Shown one piece after another: positions 9,069-16,810 of a stretch of 64,000 nt of DNA (positions are counted from its first letter, which is position 1; every line of letters begins with the position of its first letter). Under the pieces are notes generated by a model. The model did not search any database and was not told where the DNA came from. It saw only the letters and a program-made list of their open reading frames with translations. This DNA comes from Streptococcus mitis. GTDB lineage: Bacteria > Bacillota > Bacilli > Lactobacillales > Streptococcaceae. The DNA lies in contig NZ_CAMIAF010000008.1 of NCBI RefSeq assembly GCF_946190375.1, positions 1-64,000 of the forward strand, written 5' to 3'. A program made the translations under genes and the position numbers.

Positions 9069-9802
9069 TATCTATATTTTTCTAAGGTCAGGACTGTTTT
9101 TAATCCTAATTTTTTTGCAATTTCGTACAAATCGACCTTGTTTTCAATTTGTCGTAGAATGAACTGTTCCCGCAAGGCTTGGGCTGATAAGGTTGAGAAA
9201 CCTTTCTCCTTGACAAAAGCTTCTAACTGACGGAAGGCCCACTGACGAGAATAGGCTTTCCCTCCCCTTTCAAAGAGATAGGTCTGGCCCATCAAGGGTT
9301 CCAACTCTGAAAGCAAGGTCGTGGGAATGGTGACAATCCTCTGTTGGGAAGCCTTCTTGATTCGCAACACTTGAAAGTCCAGATTGATATCCGCAACCTT
9401 GAGAGCTAAAATCTCACTCGGCAAGAGCCCTATTTCTAGGATTAAGAGCGCTAGCAAGCGACCCTCTGGAACGTCACTTTCTTGCCAAAAAGAGTCTAGG
9501 TCTAACAGTTCTGGCTTTTCGGTCTTCTTTTCAGCTTGTTTAGCTAATTCCAAGCGGTAAAAGCTATCCACTTCTCCTTTTTGATAGAGAAAGTAGAGAA
9601 ATTGGTTACAGGCCGAAATCTTTCGCTTCTGGGCGCTGATTTTTAGATTGGCTAGCTGGGCTTGGTAAATCTTGAGACTAGTCTCAGAAATCCGATCGCC
9701 CACAATGTCTAAAAATTGCTCCAAATCATACTTATAGGACTGCTTGGAATTGGCAGACAGACCCTGCTTTTCCTCTAAAAAGGCTGAAATCCTATCTCTC
9801 AT
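9068..9802 (-). CDS. XerD-like tyrosine recombinase, degenerate catalytic site
   Basis: 244 residues with the two-domain layout of tyrosine recombinases: an N-terminal SAM-like domain and a C-terminal catalytic fold ending in TLEKYR with the presumed nucleophile Tyr. Catalytic positions are unusual: the GLRxSE box that carries Arg I reads GLLPSE, and the HxLRH box reads QALREQ, so Arg I and the first His are missing. Strand cleavage in the usual way is doubtful. I took the ATG at 9802 because it overlaps the CBS-protein stop (ATGA). Chromosome dimer resolution in streptococci uses XerS, encoded elsewhere. Confidence 0.8.
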   Translation of the reverse strand: MRDRISAFLEEKQGLSANSKQSYKYDLEQFLDIVGDRISETSLKIYQAQLANLKISAQKRKISACNQFLYFLYQKGEVDSFYRLELAKQAEKKTEKPELLDLDSFWQESDVPEGRLLALLILEIGLLPSEILALKVADINLDFQVLRIKKASQQRIVTIPTTLLSELEPLMGQTYLFERGGKAYSRQWAFRQLEAFVKEKGFSTLSAQALREQFILRQIENKVDLYEIAKKLGLKTVLTLEKYR

Positions 9803-10260
9803 TTGCATCGAATCTCATATTCCTTACTAAAGTCATGCAAGAGGGCATTCACTGCCTTGAGGATAGACTTGCGCGTGATAATTCCTTGGAAAATACCAGA
9901 CGCATCCACAACCGGCAAGAAGGACTCATCTACCAACTTGTGCAAGACCTCTGTAATAGTAAAATCAGGCGAGACAACCGCTACGTCCGTTCTCGTCATA
10001 TGAACGATATCCGTATCTGCCATGATTTCTTGACTCAAGTCATGCTCCATCTGGTAAGCCATAATATCTCTGAGCCCAATCGTCCCAACAAAGTGTTTTT
10101 CATCTGTCACAACAGGAACACGGGTATAGGTCATCTGACTGAGCAAGAGGGTCGCGTGATCTGCATTGTGGGTATCAATCAACACAGCTAGATTTTCAGC
10201 AGGGGTCAAAAAAGTTTCTTCTTGTCCCAACAAGAAAGTCTCAAACTCCTTGGCAATCAT
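9799..10260 (-). CDS. CBS-domain protein (CbpB/YkuL-like)
   Basis: 153 residues made of two CBS motifs, roughly 15-70 (YTRVPVVTDEKHFVGTIGLRDI) and 85-145 (FLPVVDASGIFQGIITRKSIL). It has no other domain. It resembles YkuL of Bacillus and CbpB of Listeria, a c-di-AMP-binding protein that modulates the stringent response; nucleotide binding here is inferred. It overlaps both neighbours by ATGA-type junctions, so it is strongly coupled to the yfcE-like phosphodiesterase upstream. Confidence 0.8.
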   Translation of the reverse strand: MIAKEFETFLLGQEETFLTPAENLAVLIDTHNADHATLLLSQMTYTRVPVVTDEKHFVGTIGLRDIMAYQMEHDLSQEIMADTDIVHMTRTDVAVVSPDFTITEVLHKLVDESFLPVVDASGIFQGIITRKSILKAVNALLHDFSKEYEIRCK

Positions 10261-10778
10261 CGGCTAAACTCCTTGGACAAGCCCGGATACACCTCATGGT
10301 CTCGTGTCAAAAAGTCCACTTTGAAATAACTGTCATCAATCTCCACACGAGCATAGAGACATTCTCTGACGGTCCCGCGTGGTTGACTGATGGAACCTGG
10401 ATTTAGAAAGAGGGTCTTGTCTTCCATCCAAGCACTTGGCACATGCAAGTGACCATAGAGACAGATATCGGCCTCTTCTTCCTGAGCCCAGTAGTCCAAC
10501 TTTTGAAAGTTGAAATTGATGTCAAACAAGTGACCATGGGTTTGGATAATCTTGGTCGAACCAAGCTCAGTCACCAAACGTTCTGGGTAACCTGCATAGA
10601 AGTCCATATTCCCTTTAACAACACGGATGCCTTCCCAAAGGGGAGAATCAGGACGCAGTTCAGAATCACCGTTATGAAAAACGGCATCAACTTTGCCTAG
10701 ATAGCGATCACGGATTTCTTCCACAATCAAGCTATCGCCATGAGAATCGCTCATTACAATGATGGTTTGCTTTGCCAT
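10257..10778 (-). CDS. YfcE/MJ0936-type metallophosphoesterase
   Basis: 173 residues, a compact calcineurin-like phosphoesterase. Metal-binding motifs run in order: SDSHGD (9-14), HNGDSE (35-40), GNMD (56-59), THGHLF (80-85) and YGHLH (109-113). Such proteins hydrolyse phosphodiesters in vitro; the natural substrate is unknown. The start overlaps the end of rdgB by 25 bases, a common arrangement in streptococci where this gene directly follows rdgB. Confidence 0.88.
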   Translation of the reverse strand: MAKQTIIVMSDSHGDSLIVEEIRDRYLGKVDAVFHNGDSELRPDSPLWEGIRVVKGNMDFYAGYPERLVTELGSTKIIQTHGHLFDINFNFQKLDYWAQEEEADICLYGHLHVPSAWMEDKTLFLNPGSISQPRGTVRECLYARVEIDDSYFKVDFLTRDHEVYPGLSKEFSR

Positions 10779-11725
10779 GATGGAAATACCTCCAAAAGTT
10801 TCTTAACGGCCAAGGCACGGTGAGATTGACTATTTTTTTCTTCAAGGGTTAATTCAGCTGAGGACTTGCCTGTCTCTCCTACAAGGAAGAGAGGATCGTA
10901 ACCAAAGCCATTTTCACCCTTAGGTTCAAAGTTAATGTAGCCTGGCCAGTCTGCTTCAACAACCAAGCTTTTCTTGTTTGGACTGGCTACGACTAGGGTT
11001 GTATGGAATTGAGCCGAGCGGTCCTTGAGTTCAAAGACCATGGCCAATTCGTGCAAGAGTTTGGCATTATTTTCACGGTCAGTAGCTCCCACACCTGCGA
11101 AACGAGCTGACCAGACACCTGGCAAGCCACCAAGGACATCGACTTTGAGACCTGAGTCATCTGCCAAAACCATCTTGCCCGTTAATTGAGAAATGGTTTC
11201 TGCCTTGAGACGGGCATTTTCTTCGAAGGTCATGCCTGTTTCTGCTACTTCAGGCAAGTCAGGATAGTCATTAAGATTTTCCACATCGTAGCCTAGCTTG
11301 TCAAAGATAGCACGGAATTCCTTGGTCTTGCCCTCGTTACGAGTCGCAATCAATAAGGTTTCTCTGACCTTGCTTGTCTCAAAGAAATCATGAACATTGA
11401 CCCCTTCTTTAGGCAATTCTACATGCAGGAGTTGCCCATTTTCAACCAAGAGCAAAGCCCCCTGACGTTGGATGACTTCCAAGTTACGTCCTGCTTCTTG
11501 GTTGAGGATATCTACCACAAAAGACAATAAACGGTAGAGGGAACCATAGCGTAAAACAATCACAGAAATAGGAAAACCTTGTTCCTCATTTCGAAATCTT
11601 TGGGCAAACTCAAATAGAGGAAAATCCAAGTCATCACCATTCAAAGTCCGGACACCACCAAAAATACTATAGTTTCCAACATACCAGTCATGGTCATCCT
11701 TGTATTCATAAATTTTATTTGTCAT
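10754..11725 (-). CDS. rdgB: XTP/dITP diphosphatase with extra N-terminal domain
   Basis: 323 residues. The C-terminal 195 or so residues are a complete RdgB/HAM1 pyrophosphatase ([18 protein letters not shown] near 125, [21 protein letters not shown], then FGYDPLF), which removes deaminated purine nucleotides. The first 125 residues (start [19 protein letters not shown]) form an additional domain found in streptococcal homologues, of unknown role. I chose the ATG at 11725 because it overlaps the murI stop as ATGA; a longer frame exists but has no support. Confidence 0.9.
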   Translation of the reverse strand: MTNKIYEYKDDHDWYVGNYSIFGGVRTLNGDDLDFPLFEFAQRFRNEEQGFPISVIVLRYGSLYRLLSFVVDILNQEAGRNLEVIQRQGALLLVENGQLLHVELPKEGVNVHDFFETSKVRETLLIATRNEGKTKEFRAIFDKLGYDVENLNDYPDLPEVAETGMTFEENARLKAETISQLTGKMVLADDSGLKVDVLGGLPGVWSARFAGVGATDRENNAKLLHELAMVFELKDRSAQFHTTLVVASPNKKSLVVEADWPGYINFEPKGENGFGYDPLFLVGETGKSSAELTLEEKNSQSHRALAVKKLLEVFPSWQSKPSL

Positions 11726-12516
11726 AATTCTACATGCTCCACATGAATCTCTTTTTCCAGCCATTCTTCACCAATTTGTGCAAAACTTTGGCTGCTGGCT
11801 GTTGTGTAAAAACGGTGATGGAGTGGTCCGGCATCGCGACCACGATTGATTTCAAAATAATTAAGTAAGACTGAGATATCCCGTACGCACTCTGCCCCAC
11901 TATCGATGAGCTGAACCTTGGGTCCCATGACATTTTGAATAATGGGTCTTAGGAGTGGATAATGGGTACAACCCAAAATCAGGCTATCCACCTTTCCAAC
12001 CAAGGGACGTAGGGTTTCATAGACCACTTTCTTGGTAACACTGGTTGACAGGGCACCCGACTCCACCAAGGGAGCAAACTTGGGACAGGCCAAACTCTCC
12101 ACCTGTAAGTCCGGATCCAAATCATGGATTTTCTGACGGTAGATGTCTGATTGTACCGTCATGGGTGTTCCAATCACTCCGATTTTCCCACCTTGACTGG
12201 ACTTGATAGCTGCCGAAGCTCCTGGCAAAATGACACCTAGGACAGGAATATCTAGTTGAGCCTTGATTTCTTCCCAGACGACCGCAGTCGCAGTATTACA
12301 AGCAATGACAATCATCTTAACATCCTTGGTCAAGAGAAAGTTGACCAACTGCCAAGTATATTCACGAATTTGCTCAGCAGGACGGGGCCCGTAAGGCGCC
12401 CGTGCCGAATCTCCAATATAGACGATTTCTTCATGGGGAAGCTGGCGCATGAGCTCGCGCACAACGGTCAAGCCCCCGACACCCGAATCCAAAAAACCAA
12501 TTGGTCGATTATCCAT
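11722..12516 (-). CDS. murI: Glutamate racemase
   Basis: 264 residues. It makes D-glutamate for peptidoglycan. The [11 protein letters not shown] start, [11 protein letters not shown], the first catalytic Cys in VIACNTATA near residue 73 and the second in LGCTHYPLL near 184 are all present. Start ATG has a purine-rich site upstream. It is the first gene of the minus-strand cluster reaching yidD, and its stop is coupled to rdgB. Confidence 0.95.
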   Translation of the reverse strand: MDNRPIGFLDSGVGGLTVVRELMRQLPHEEIVYIGDSARAPYGPRPAEQIREYTWQLVNFLLTKDVKMIVIACNTATAVVWEEIKAQLDIPVLGVILPGASAAIKSSQGGKIGVIGTPMTVQSDIYRQKIHDLDPDLQVESLACPKFAPLVESGALSTSVTKKVVYETLRPLVGKVDSLILGCTHYPLLRPIIQNVMGPKVQLIDSGAECVRDISVLLNYFEINRGRDAGPLHHRFYTTASSQSFAQIGEEWLEKEIHVEHVEL

Positions 12517-12719
12517 ACAGTCTTCTTTCTAGTCTTTTTTCTGATTGATAGTTCATTATGATTACCGTTCCTTATGAACTGAATAATGACAGCCTAAGCA
12601 ACAACTATCTCTCTTAATCATAATCAAATATCAATAGAATGCAAGGAAAAAGTCTCATCCCTAAACCCTTAGCCAACATAGTGAGAAGTCTGGAACTTTC
12701 ATCCCAGACTTTTCCTTAT

Positions 12720-12968
12720 TTATTTTTTCTTTTTATTGTTAGCAAGGGCTGCTTTTTGTTGGCGGATGATTTGGTGGTAAACTTGTTGTACCTTAGCTTC
12801 GCTTGGTTTTTGACCATTTGCACTCAAAAGAGTACGAACTGCTTCAGCATTCAAACGTGGGTTGTCAGCGAATTCTTTTTCAATTTGCTTACGAACCAAG
12901 TACATTCCTCCAAGAGCTCCTCCTAGAAAAGCTAGCACAATCAATACAATTGCTAATAGTAAATCCAT
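12720..12968 (-). CDS. YneF-family membrane protein
   Basis: An 82-residue UPF0154/YneF protein: one N-terminal membrane helix (residues 2-24) followed by a charged cytoplasmic segment ([18 protein letters not shown]) and a Lys-rich tail. The function of the family is unknown. I chose the ATG at 12968 because AGGAG lies at good distance; the frame can be read further upstream without a ribosome site. It is encoded alone between murI and the aromatic importer. A hairpin at 12686-12711 lies beyond its stop but has its T-run on the plus strand. Confidence 0.85.
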
Positions 12969-13065
12969 CATTTTTCTCCTGTTTCTTTTTGAGTCTCTTT
13001 CATTATACCACAAACTAGCCACCCTGACCAGTTTGTTTTACGCTTTCAAGGATGGAATAGACAGC

Positions 13066-13099
13066 AAAAAGAACCCTGCTTTTCTGCGAAAGAGGGCTC
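13066..13099 (-). terminator. Minus-strand hairpin with T-tail
   Basis: GAACCCT (13071-13077) pairs with AGGGCTC (13093-13099); on the minus strand the stem is followed by five T. It could be a second terminator behind the importer operon, ahead of yneF. Confidence 0.45.
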
Positions 13100-13111
13100 C
13101 TTACTGAGTTT

Positions 13112-13224
13112 ACACTCAATGAAAATCAAAGAGCAAACTAGGAAGCTAGCCACAGGTTGCTCAAAACACTGTTTTGAGGTTGCAGATAGAGCTAACGTGG
13201 TTTGAAGAGATTTTAGAAGAATAT
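13112..13224 (-). repeat. BOX element (degenerate)
   Basis: A boxC-like start (ACTCAATGAAAATCAAAGAG, GCAAACTAGGAAGCTAGCC) runs into a boxA-like end (ACGTGGTTTGAAGAGATTTT). This copy carries the CAAAACACTGTTTTGAGGTTG inner variant. The boxA half has drifted (AGAAGAATAT instead of CGAAGAGTAT). It lies between the importer terminator and yneF. Confidence 0.75.
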
Positions 13225-13263
13225 CAATTTCATATTTCTGTCTATCCATTTGTACTAATAAAA

Positions 13264-13286
13264 GACTGAGACACCAGATCTCAGCC
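13264..13286 (-). terminator. Terminator of the aromatic importer operon
   Basis: GACTGAGA (13264-13271) pairs with TCTCAGCC (13279-13286), with TTTTATT following on the minus strand, eight bases after the ATPase stop codon. Confidence 0.75.
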
Positions 13287-13293
13287 TTTTTCT

Positions 13294-14097
13294 TTATCCT
13301 AAAACCAATTCATCACTGACTAGACTTTGGCCACTATTTTTCTGGAAGAGATGCATGAGATCTTCAACTGTCAGATGCTTCTTCTCTTCTCCTTTTACAT
13401 CCACCACTATCTTACCCTGATAGAGCATAATGAGACGATTTCCGTACTCAATCGCATGGTTCATATCGTGGGTAATCATCAAAGTCGTCAACTGATGGTG
13501 TTCCACAATCTTTTGCGTCAAATCCATCACCATTTGACTCGTTTTCGGATCAAGTGCCGCAGTATGTTCATCCAAAAGCAAAAGTTTGGGTTTCACCAGA
13601 GCTGCCATGACTAGGGTCAAGGCCTGTCTTTGTCCTCCTGAGAGATATTGAGTATCTACTTTTAAGCGGTTTTCAAGGCCAATATTCAACTCCTTCAAGG
13701 CCTCTTGGAACTGGATTCTGTCCTTCTCTTTCACGCCCCAGCCAAGTCCTCTCTTCTGCCCGCGTCTCAAGGCAATAGCCATATTCTCCTCAATCGTCAA
13801 ACGAGAAGCTGTTCCCATCTTAGGATCTTGAAAAACACGAGCGATATCCTTGGCTCTCTTTCTTACACTCAGATTTTTAATGGATTTGCCTGCCAATAAA
13901 AGGTCCCCTTCGTCCACCGATAGATTGCCAGCCAAGATATTCATCAAAGTGGATTTCCCTGCTCCATTTCCACCAATCACAGAGATAAAATCTCCCTCTT
14001 CAACTTCTAAATCTAATCCTTTGAGGACATGGTTCTCATTGACCGTCCCTGCTTCAAATGTTTTGTGAATATTTTCAAGTGTTAACAAACTTGCCAT
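13294..14097 (-). CDS. Aromatic amino-acid ABC importer, ATPase
   Basis: 267 residues. Walker A GGNGAGKST near 42-50, signature LSGGQRQAL near 156, Walker B KLLLLDEHTAALDP near 174, switch His in MITHDM. The unusual DEH after Walker B is typical of ATPases that partner TrpY-like permeases (COG1101). It ends an operon with a BPD_transp_2 permease and an ABC_sub_bind-type binding protein; 12 bp separate it from the permease. By analogy with pneumococcal SP_1069-1071 it energises uptake of aromatic amino acids. Confidence 0.85.
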   Translation of the reverse strand: MASLLTLENIHKTFEAGTVNENHVLKGLDLEVEEGDFISVIGGNGAGKSTLMNILAGNLSVDEGDLLLAGKSIKNLSVRKRAKDIARVFQDPKMGTASRLTIEENMAIALRRGQKRGLGWGVKEKDRIQFQEALKELNIGLENRLKVDTQYLSGGQRQALTLVMAALVKPKLLLLDEHTAALDPKTSQMVMDLTQKIVEHHQLTTLMITHDMNHAIEYGNRLIMLYQGKIVVDVKGEEKKHLTVEDLMHLFQKNSGQSLVSDELVLG

Positions 14098-14109
14098 AAC
14101 TTTCTCCTC

Positions 14110-15003
14110 CTATTCATTTCTCAATTTCAGACCACGAATCTTTAATCTCTTTTGCAATTCTGGTGCAAATAAAACTAAGGCGAGCAAGATTGCATTAAAG
14201 AGACGTACCAAGTTTTGATCTAGATTTGGAATTTCATAGATATTTAAAATAATCAAACGGTATACAATAGCACCGATTCCGATGGATAACAAGCGGCCTC
14301 CAATGGTCAAGTCGTGTATCAAGACTTCCGCAATAATGACTGCACTCAAACCAACAACAATGGTTCCTGTCCCAGAAGTCACATCTGAAAATCCATCATT
14401 TTGGGCAAACAAGGAACCACATAGGGCAATCAAGCCGTTTGAAATCATGTAACCAACAATCTTCATGGTGTCTACATTGACCCCATTGGCCTCACTCATA
14501 GGAATATTGTCCCCAGTCGAACGCAAGACCAAGCCAATCTCTGTTTTCATCAAAAGAGTCAAGACCAAACAAACAAGTAAGAGACAGGCCAAACTGAATG
14601 AGAAAACAGCTTCTTCATTTGTCAGTCCCAAGCTCGCCAACTGTTTAAAGACAGTTGAAGAATCTCCCAAGGAAAGATTGGGCACACTTCCCATGATTTT
14701 AATATTGATCGAATAAAGTCCTGTCAAGGTCACAATCCCTGTCAAGAGAGCTGGGATTTTCATCTTGGTGTGGAGCATTCCTGATACAAGACCTGCTACC
14801 ATACCTGCTAGCAAAGCAAGTAAAGTCGCAATCCAAGGATTTGTCCCTGCCTGTATCTGCGATACGACGACAGCTGCCCCCAGAGGAAAGGCTCCTTCAG
14901 CAGTCATATCCGCAATATCCAAAATACGGAAAGTCAAGTAAACTCCAATGGCCATAATCGACCATAACAAACCTTCTGATAAACTAGATAATACAAAACT
15001 CAT
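14110..15003 (-). CDS. Aromatic amino-acid ABC importer, permease
   Basis: 297 residues with eight or so membrane segments, branched-chain-permease fold (BPD_transp_2; COG4120). Hydrophobic stretches follow one another from LLWSIMAIGVYLTF to the C-terminal LFNAILLALVLFAPEL; the cytoplasmic loop MSEANGVNVDTMKIVGYM carries the EAA-like contact for the ATPase. Single permease gene, so probably a homodimer. It is the middle gene of the importer operon, 10 bp after the binding protein. Confidence 0.85.
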   Translation of the reverse strand: MSFVLSSLSEGLLWSIMAIGVYLTFRILDIADMTAEGAFPLGAAVVVSQIQAGTNPWIATLLALLAGMVAGLVSGMLHTKMKIPALLTGIVTLTGLYSINIKIMGSVPNLSLGDSSTVFKQLASLGLTNEEAVFSFSLACLLLVCLVLTLLMKTEIGLVLRSTGDNIPMSEANGVNVDTMKIVGYMISNGLIALCGSLFAQNDGFSDVTSGTGTIVVGLSAVIIAEVLIHDLTIGGRLLSIGIGAIVYRLIILNIYEIPNLDQNLVRLFNAILLALVLFAPELQKRLKIRGLKLRNE

Positions 15004-15013
15004 CTTAAACCTC

Positions 15014-15991
15014 CTATTCCTTGCTTTCTAACTTACTAATATCAATTCCCAATGCGTCTGCCATTTCTTGATTGGTATGCAATTCCAGTTTTTCAGGCAA
15101 CTCAACTGCTATATTTTCTGGCTTCTCACCTTTTAAAACACGAATCAACATGCGAGCTGTCTGCCGTCCCAGTTCTTCATAATTGGTTCCGTAGTTATAC
15201 AAGCCACCCACAGCAATCATTTCTGTTGAACCACCGAATACTGGAACCTTGTGTTTAATAGAAACCTGCTTGACTGTTTCCATAGTTGATGAAATGATAT
15301 TATCCGTTGGTACAAAAACCATATCCACCTCTGCCATCAAGCTTTCTGCTGCAGCCTTGACGTTGTTACTGTCCAAGATTGTTTTTTCAACAACGGTAAA
15401 GCCTTTTTCTTCCAAAAGGCGCTTAGCTTCATCCTTTTGGACAACTGAATTGGGCTCACTCTGAGTATAAAGAATTCCAATCGTTTTAGCTTTTGGCAAC
15501 ACTTTCTTTATCAAATTGATTTGGGTTGAAATGGCATCTGATGACTGATCGCTTGTCCCAGTTACATTGCCCCCAGGATGTTCTCTTGACACAACCAACT
15601 TGGCACTGACAGGATCTGTTACCGCTGAAAAGATAACTGGTGTCGTTTGTGTTGTATTAGCCAAGCTCTGAGCAGAAGGCGTTGCGATGGCTAGAACGAC
15701 ATCACTAGATTCTGCTAGTTGCTGGGAAATCGTTTTTAGATTTCGTTGTTCTCCTTGTGCATTTTGCAAATCAATCTCAATATTTTTCCCCTCAACATAG
15801 CCTTGTTTGGCCAGCTCATCCACAAATCCTTCTCTAGTAGCGTCTAGGGACTGATGGGTAATAAACTGCGAAATACCGATACGAAACACATCTTTTTTCT
15901 TATCTGCCTTCAACTGATGCAAACTGATCAGAGAGGTCAAGAGGATCCCCACTACCAAGAGGGGGGCTAGTAATTTTCGAACAACTTTCAT
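15014..15991 (-). CDS. Aromatic amino-acid binding protein (TrpX-like)
   Basis: 325 residues, ABC_sub_bind family (PF04392 type), with RIGISQFITHQSLDATREGF after the N-terminal segment and the typical SARLVVSREHPGGNVTG-like hinge (here SAKLVVSREHPGGNVTG). A pneumococcal homologue was crystallised with L-tryptophan. Unlike most Gram-positive binding proteins it has no Cys in the signal segment (residues 5-25), so it seems anchored by an uncleaved helix or released, not lipidated. Ribosome site AGAAGGAG. The gene follows the attenuator leader described separately; only a BOX element lies between. Confidence 0.85.
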   Translation of the reverse strand: MKVVRKLLAPLLVVGILLTSLISLHQLKADKKKDVFRIGISQFITHQSLDATREGFVDELAKQGYVEGKNIEIDLQNAQGEQRNLKTISQQLAESSDVVLAIATPSAQSLANTTQTTPVIFSAVTDPVSAKLVVSREHPGGNVTGTSDQSSDAISTQINLIKKVLPKAKTIGILYTQSEPNSVVQKDEAKRLLEEKGFTVVEKTILDSNNVKAAAESLMAEVDMVFVPTDNIISSTMETVKQVSIKHKVPVFGGSTEMIAVGGLYNYGTNYEELGRQTARMLIRVLKGEKPENIAVELPEKLELHTNQEMADALGIDISKLESKE

Positions 15992-16018
15992 AATGAAACT
16001 CCTTCTCAGAAAAGATAA

Positions 16019-16123
16019 AACTCAATGAAAATCAAAGAGCAAACTAGGAAACTATCCGCAGGCTGTACTTGAGTACGGCAAGGCGACGTTGACGTAGTTT
16101 GAATTTGATTTTCGAAGAGTATA
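16019..16123 (-). repeat. BOX element (A-C type) in importer 5' UTR
   Basis: It runs from ACTCAATGAAAATCAAAGAG to ATTTTCGAAGAGTAT with the GTACTTGAGTACGGCAAGGCGACG core recognised as boxA, in which the base GTTGACGTAG replaces the usual GCTGACGTGG. It lies between the leader terminator and the TrpX ribosome site, so it is part of the importer mRNA when the terminator is read through. Confidence 0.85.
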
Positions 16124-16127
16124 AAAC

Positions 16128-16299
16128 AAAAAACCGCCTAGATAATACCTAAACGGATGCTTGAAATAATCTAACAAGTTACAACTTAGCTAGTCCATTT
16201 AGATATTCATCTATATGGACCACAATCAAAAATCTTAGCCACATAGATACAAACAAATTGCTTGAACTGTTTGCATCCATGGTGACATGTCTACAAACA
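16128..16299 (-). promoter_or_regulatory. Eight-segment ribosome-controlled attenuator
   Basis: On the minus strand, segments directly after the leader-peptide stop can pair in two exclusive sets. Segment 1 (16299-16286), 2 (16281-16268), 3 (16255-16242), 4 (16248-16239, overlapping 3), 5 (16220-16209), 6 (16204-16193), 7 (16157-16147) and 8 (16141-16134). 2:3 is 14 continuous pairs (two G-U), 1:2 is 12 pairs with a 2x2 mismatch, 4:5 ten pairs, 5:6 eleven pairs with one A-A mismatch, 6:7 eleven pairs and 7:8 eight pairs followed by six U (16133-16128). Set 1:2+4:5+6:7 avoids the terminator; set 2:3+5:6+7:8 forms it. All pairs were checked base by base. Confidence 0.82.
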
Positions 16300-16359
16300 C
16301 TATCTAAAGTAGCTAAAGTAAAAGTTTTGATTCATCGTTACAGCTTGTTTCTTATTCAT
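16300..16359 (-). CDS. Leader peptide rich in Phe/Tyr codons
   Basis: A 19-codon ORF, MNKKQAVTMNQNFYFSYFR, with Phe-Tyr-Phe-Ser-Tyr-Phe just before the end. The TAG stop (16302-16300) touches segment 1 of the attenuator. AGAAAGCAG (16376-16368) matches the anti-Shine-Dalgarno complement AGAAAGGAG with one change, eight bases before the ATG. Five of seven codons at positions 13-19 are aromatic, as in pheA and pheST leader peptides of enteric bacteria. It would sense charged tRNA-Phe/Tyr and set the fold of the RNA behind it. There are no Trp codons. Confidence 0.78.
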   Translation of the reverse strand: MNKKQAVTMNQNFYFSYFR

Positions 16360-16391
16360 TTCTTTTTCTGCTTTCTTTTTTGATGCTTCCT

Positions 16392-16420
16392 ATCTTACCA
16401 CCTTTTTCATCACCTGTCAA
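16392..16420 (-). promoter_or_regulatory. Promoter of the attenuated importer operon
   Basis: On the minus strand, TTGACA (16420-16415) and TAAGAT (16397-16392) are spaced by 17 bp. Transcription should start near 16385, giving a leader of about 390 nt before the binding-protein gene. Confidence 0.78.
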
Positions 16421-16441
16421 GAATATTTCAGAATTTTTTAA

Positions 16442-16456
16442 AATTTTTCGAAAATT
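16442..16456. promoter_or_regulatory. Possible CodY-like box upstream of importer promoter
   Basis: AATTTTTCGAAAATT fits the CodY consensus at 13 of 15 positions (centre TCG in place of CWG) and is a near palindrome, 22 bp upstream of the -35. AT-rich surroundings make chance matches likely. Confidence 0.3.
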
Positions 16457-16479
16457 CTTTCATAATTCTTTCAATTCTT

Positions 16480-16608
16480 TTAGGATAATTTCAAAGATTT
16501 GCCCATTAGACAAAATAGAACGATTTGAAGACTTTTATGGTATTTAGTTGTACTAGAGTCTTTTAAAAGTGTTTTGATAACTTGTATTTCTTCTTTGGTT
16601 GATTTCAT
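16480..16608 (-). pseudogene. IS630-family transposase N-terminal remnant
   Basis: A 42-codon frame beginning MKSTKEEIQVIKTLLKDSST and continuing to VLFCLMGKS looks like the start of the helix-turn-helix half of IS630-Spn1-type transposases; the downstream part is missing and the frame closes at once. The sequence between 16441 and 16810 shows no other gene; it lies between the mleS stop and the importer promoter. Family assignment is from memory of these N-termini. Confidence 0.55.
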
Positions 16609-16810
16609 ATCACTATTATATAATGCGTTTTGATTTTAGTATAGTATTAAACTGACTCTTGGCAGTCGGACAAAAAATCGACAGTTATTTTATACTGTTT
16701 AAAACCAATAGTCAATACGACAATCTCTTTACTTTTCGGTTATCAACTCTGTAGATTGCTAACATATCCAAAATAAGCCAAGTATCCCGAGGATAGGCAG
16801 CAGAAATGAA

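Noticed and set aside
11726-11764. Longer rdgB start
   Set aside because: The extra 13 residues lie inside murI in another frame; ATGA coupling at 11725 is the natural start.
12686-12711. Terminator of yneF
   Set aside because: The stem (AAGTCTGG/CCAGACTT) is clear, but the T-run is on the plus strand, where no gene ends; on the minus strand no T-tail follows.
13112-13224. CRISPR-like repeats, because similar 100-bp stretches recur
   Set aside because: The copies are far apart and have the known boxA/boxC order; there are no spacers or cas genes.
16128-16420. T-box riboswitch before the aromatic importer
   Set aside because: No AGGGTGGNACCGCG box or complementary terminator arm is present; the leader ORF with alternating stems explains the region better.
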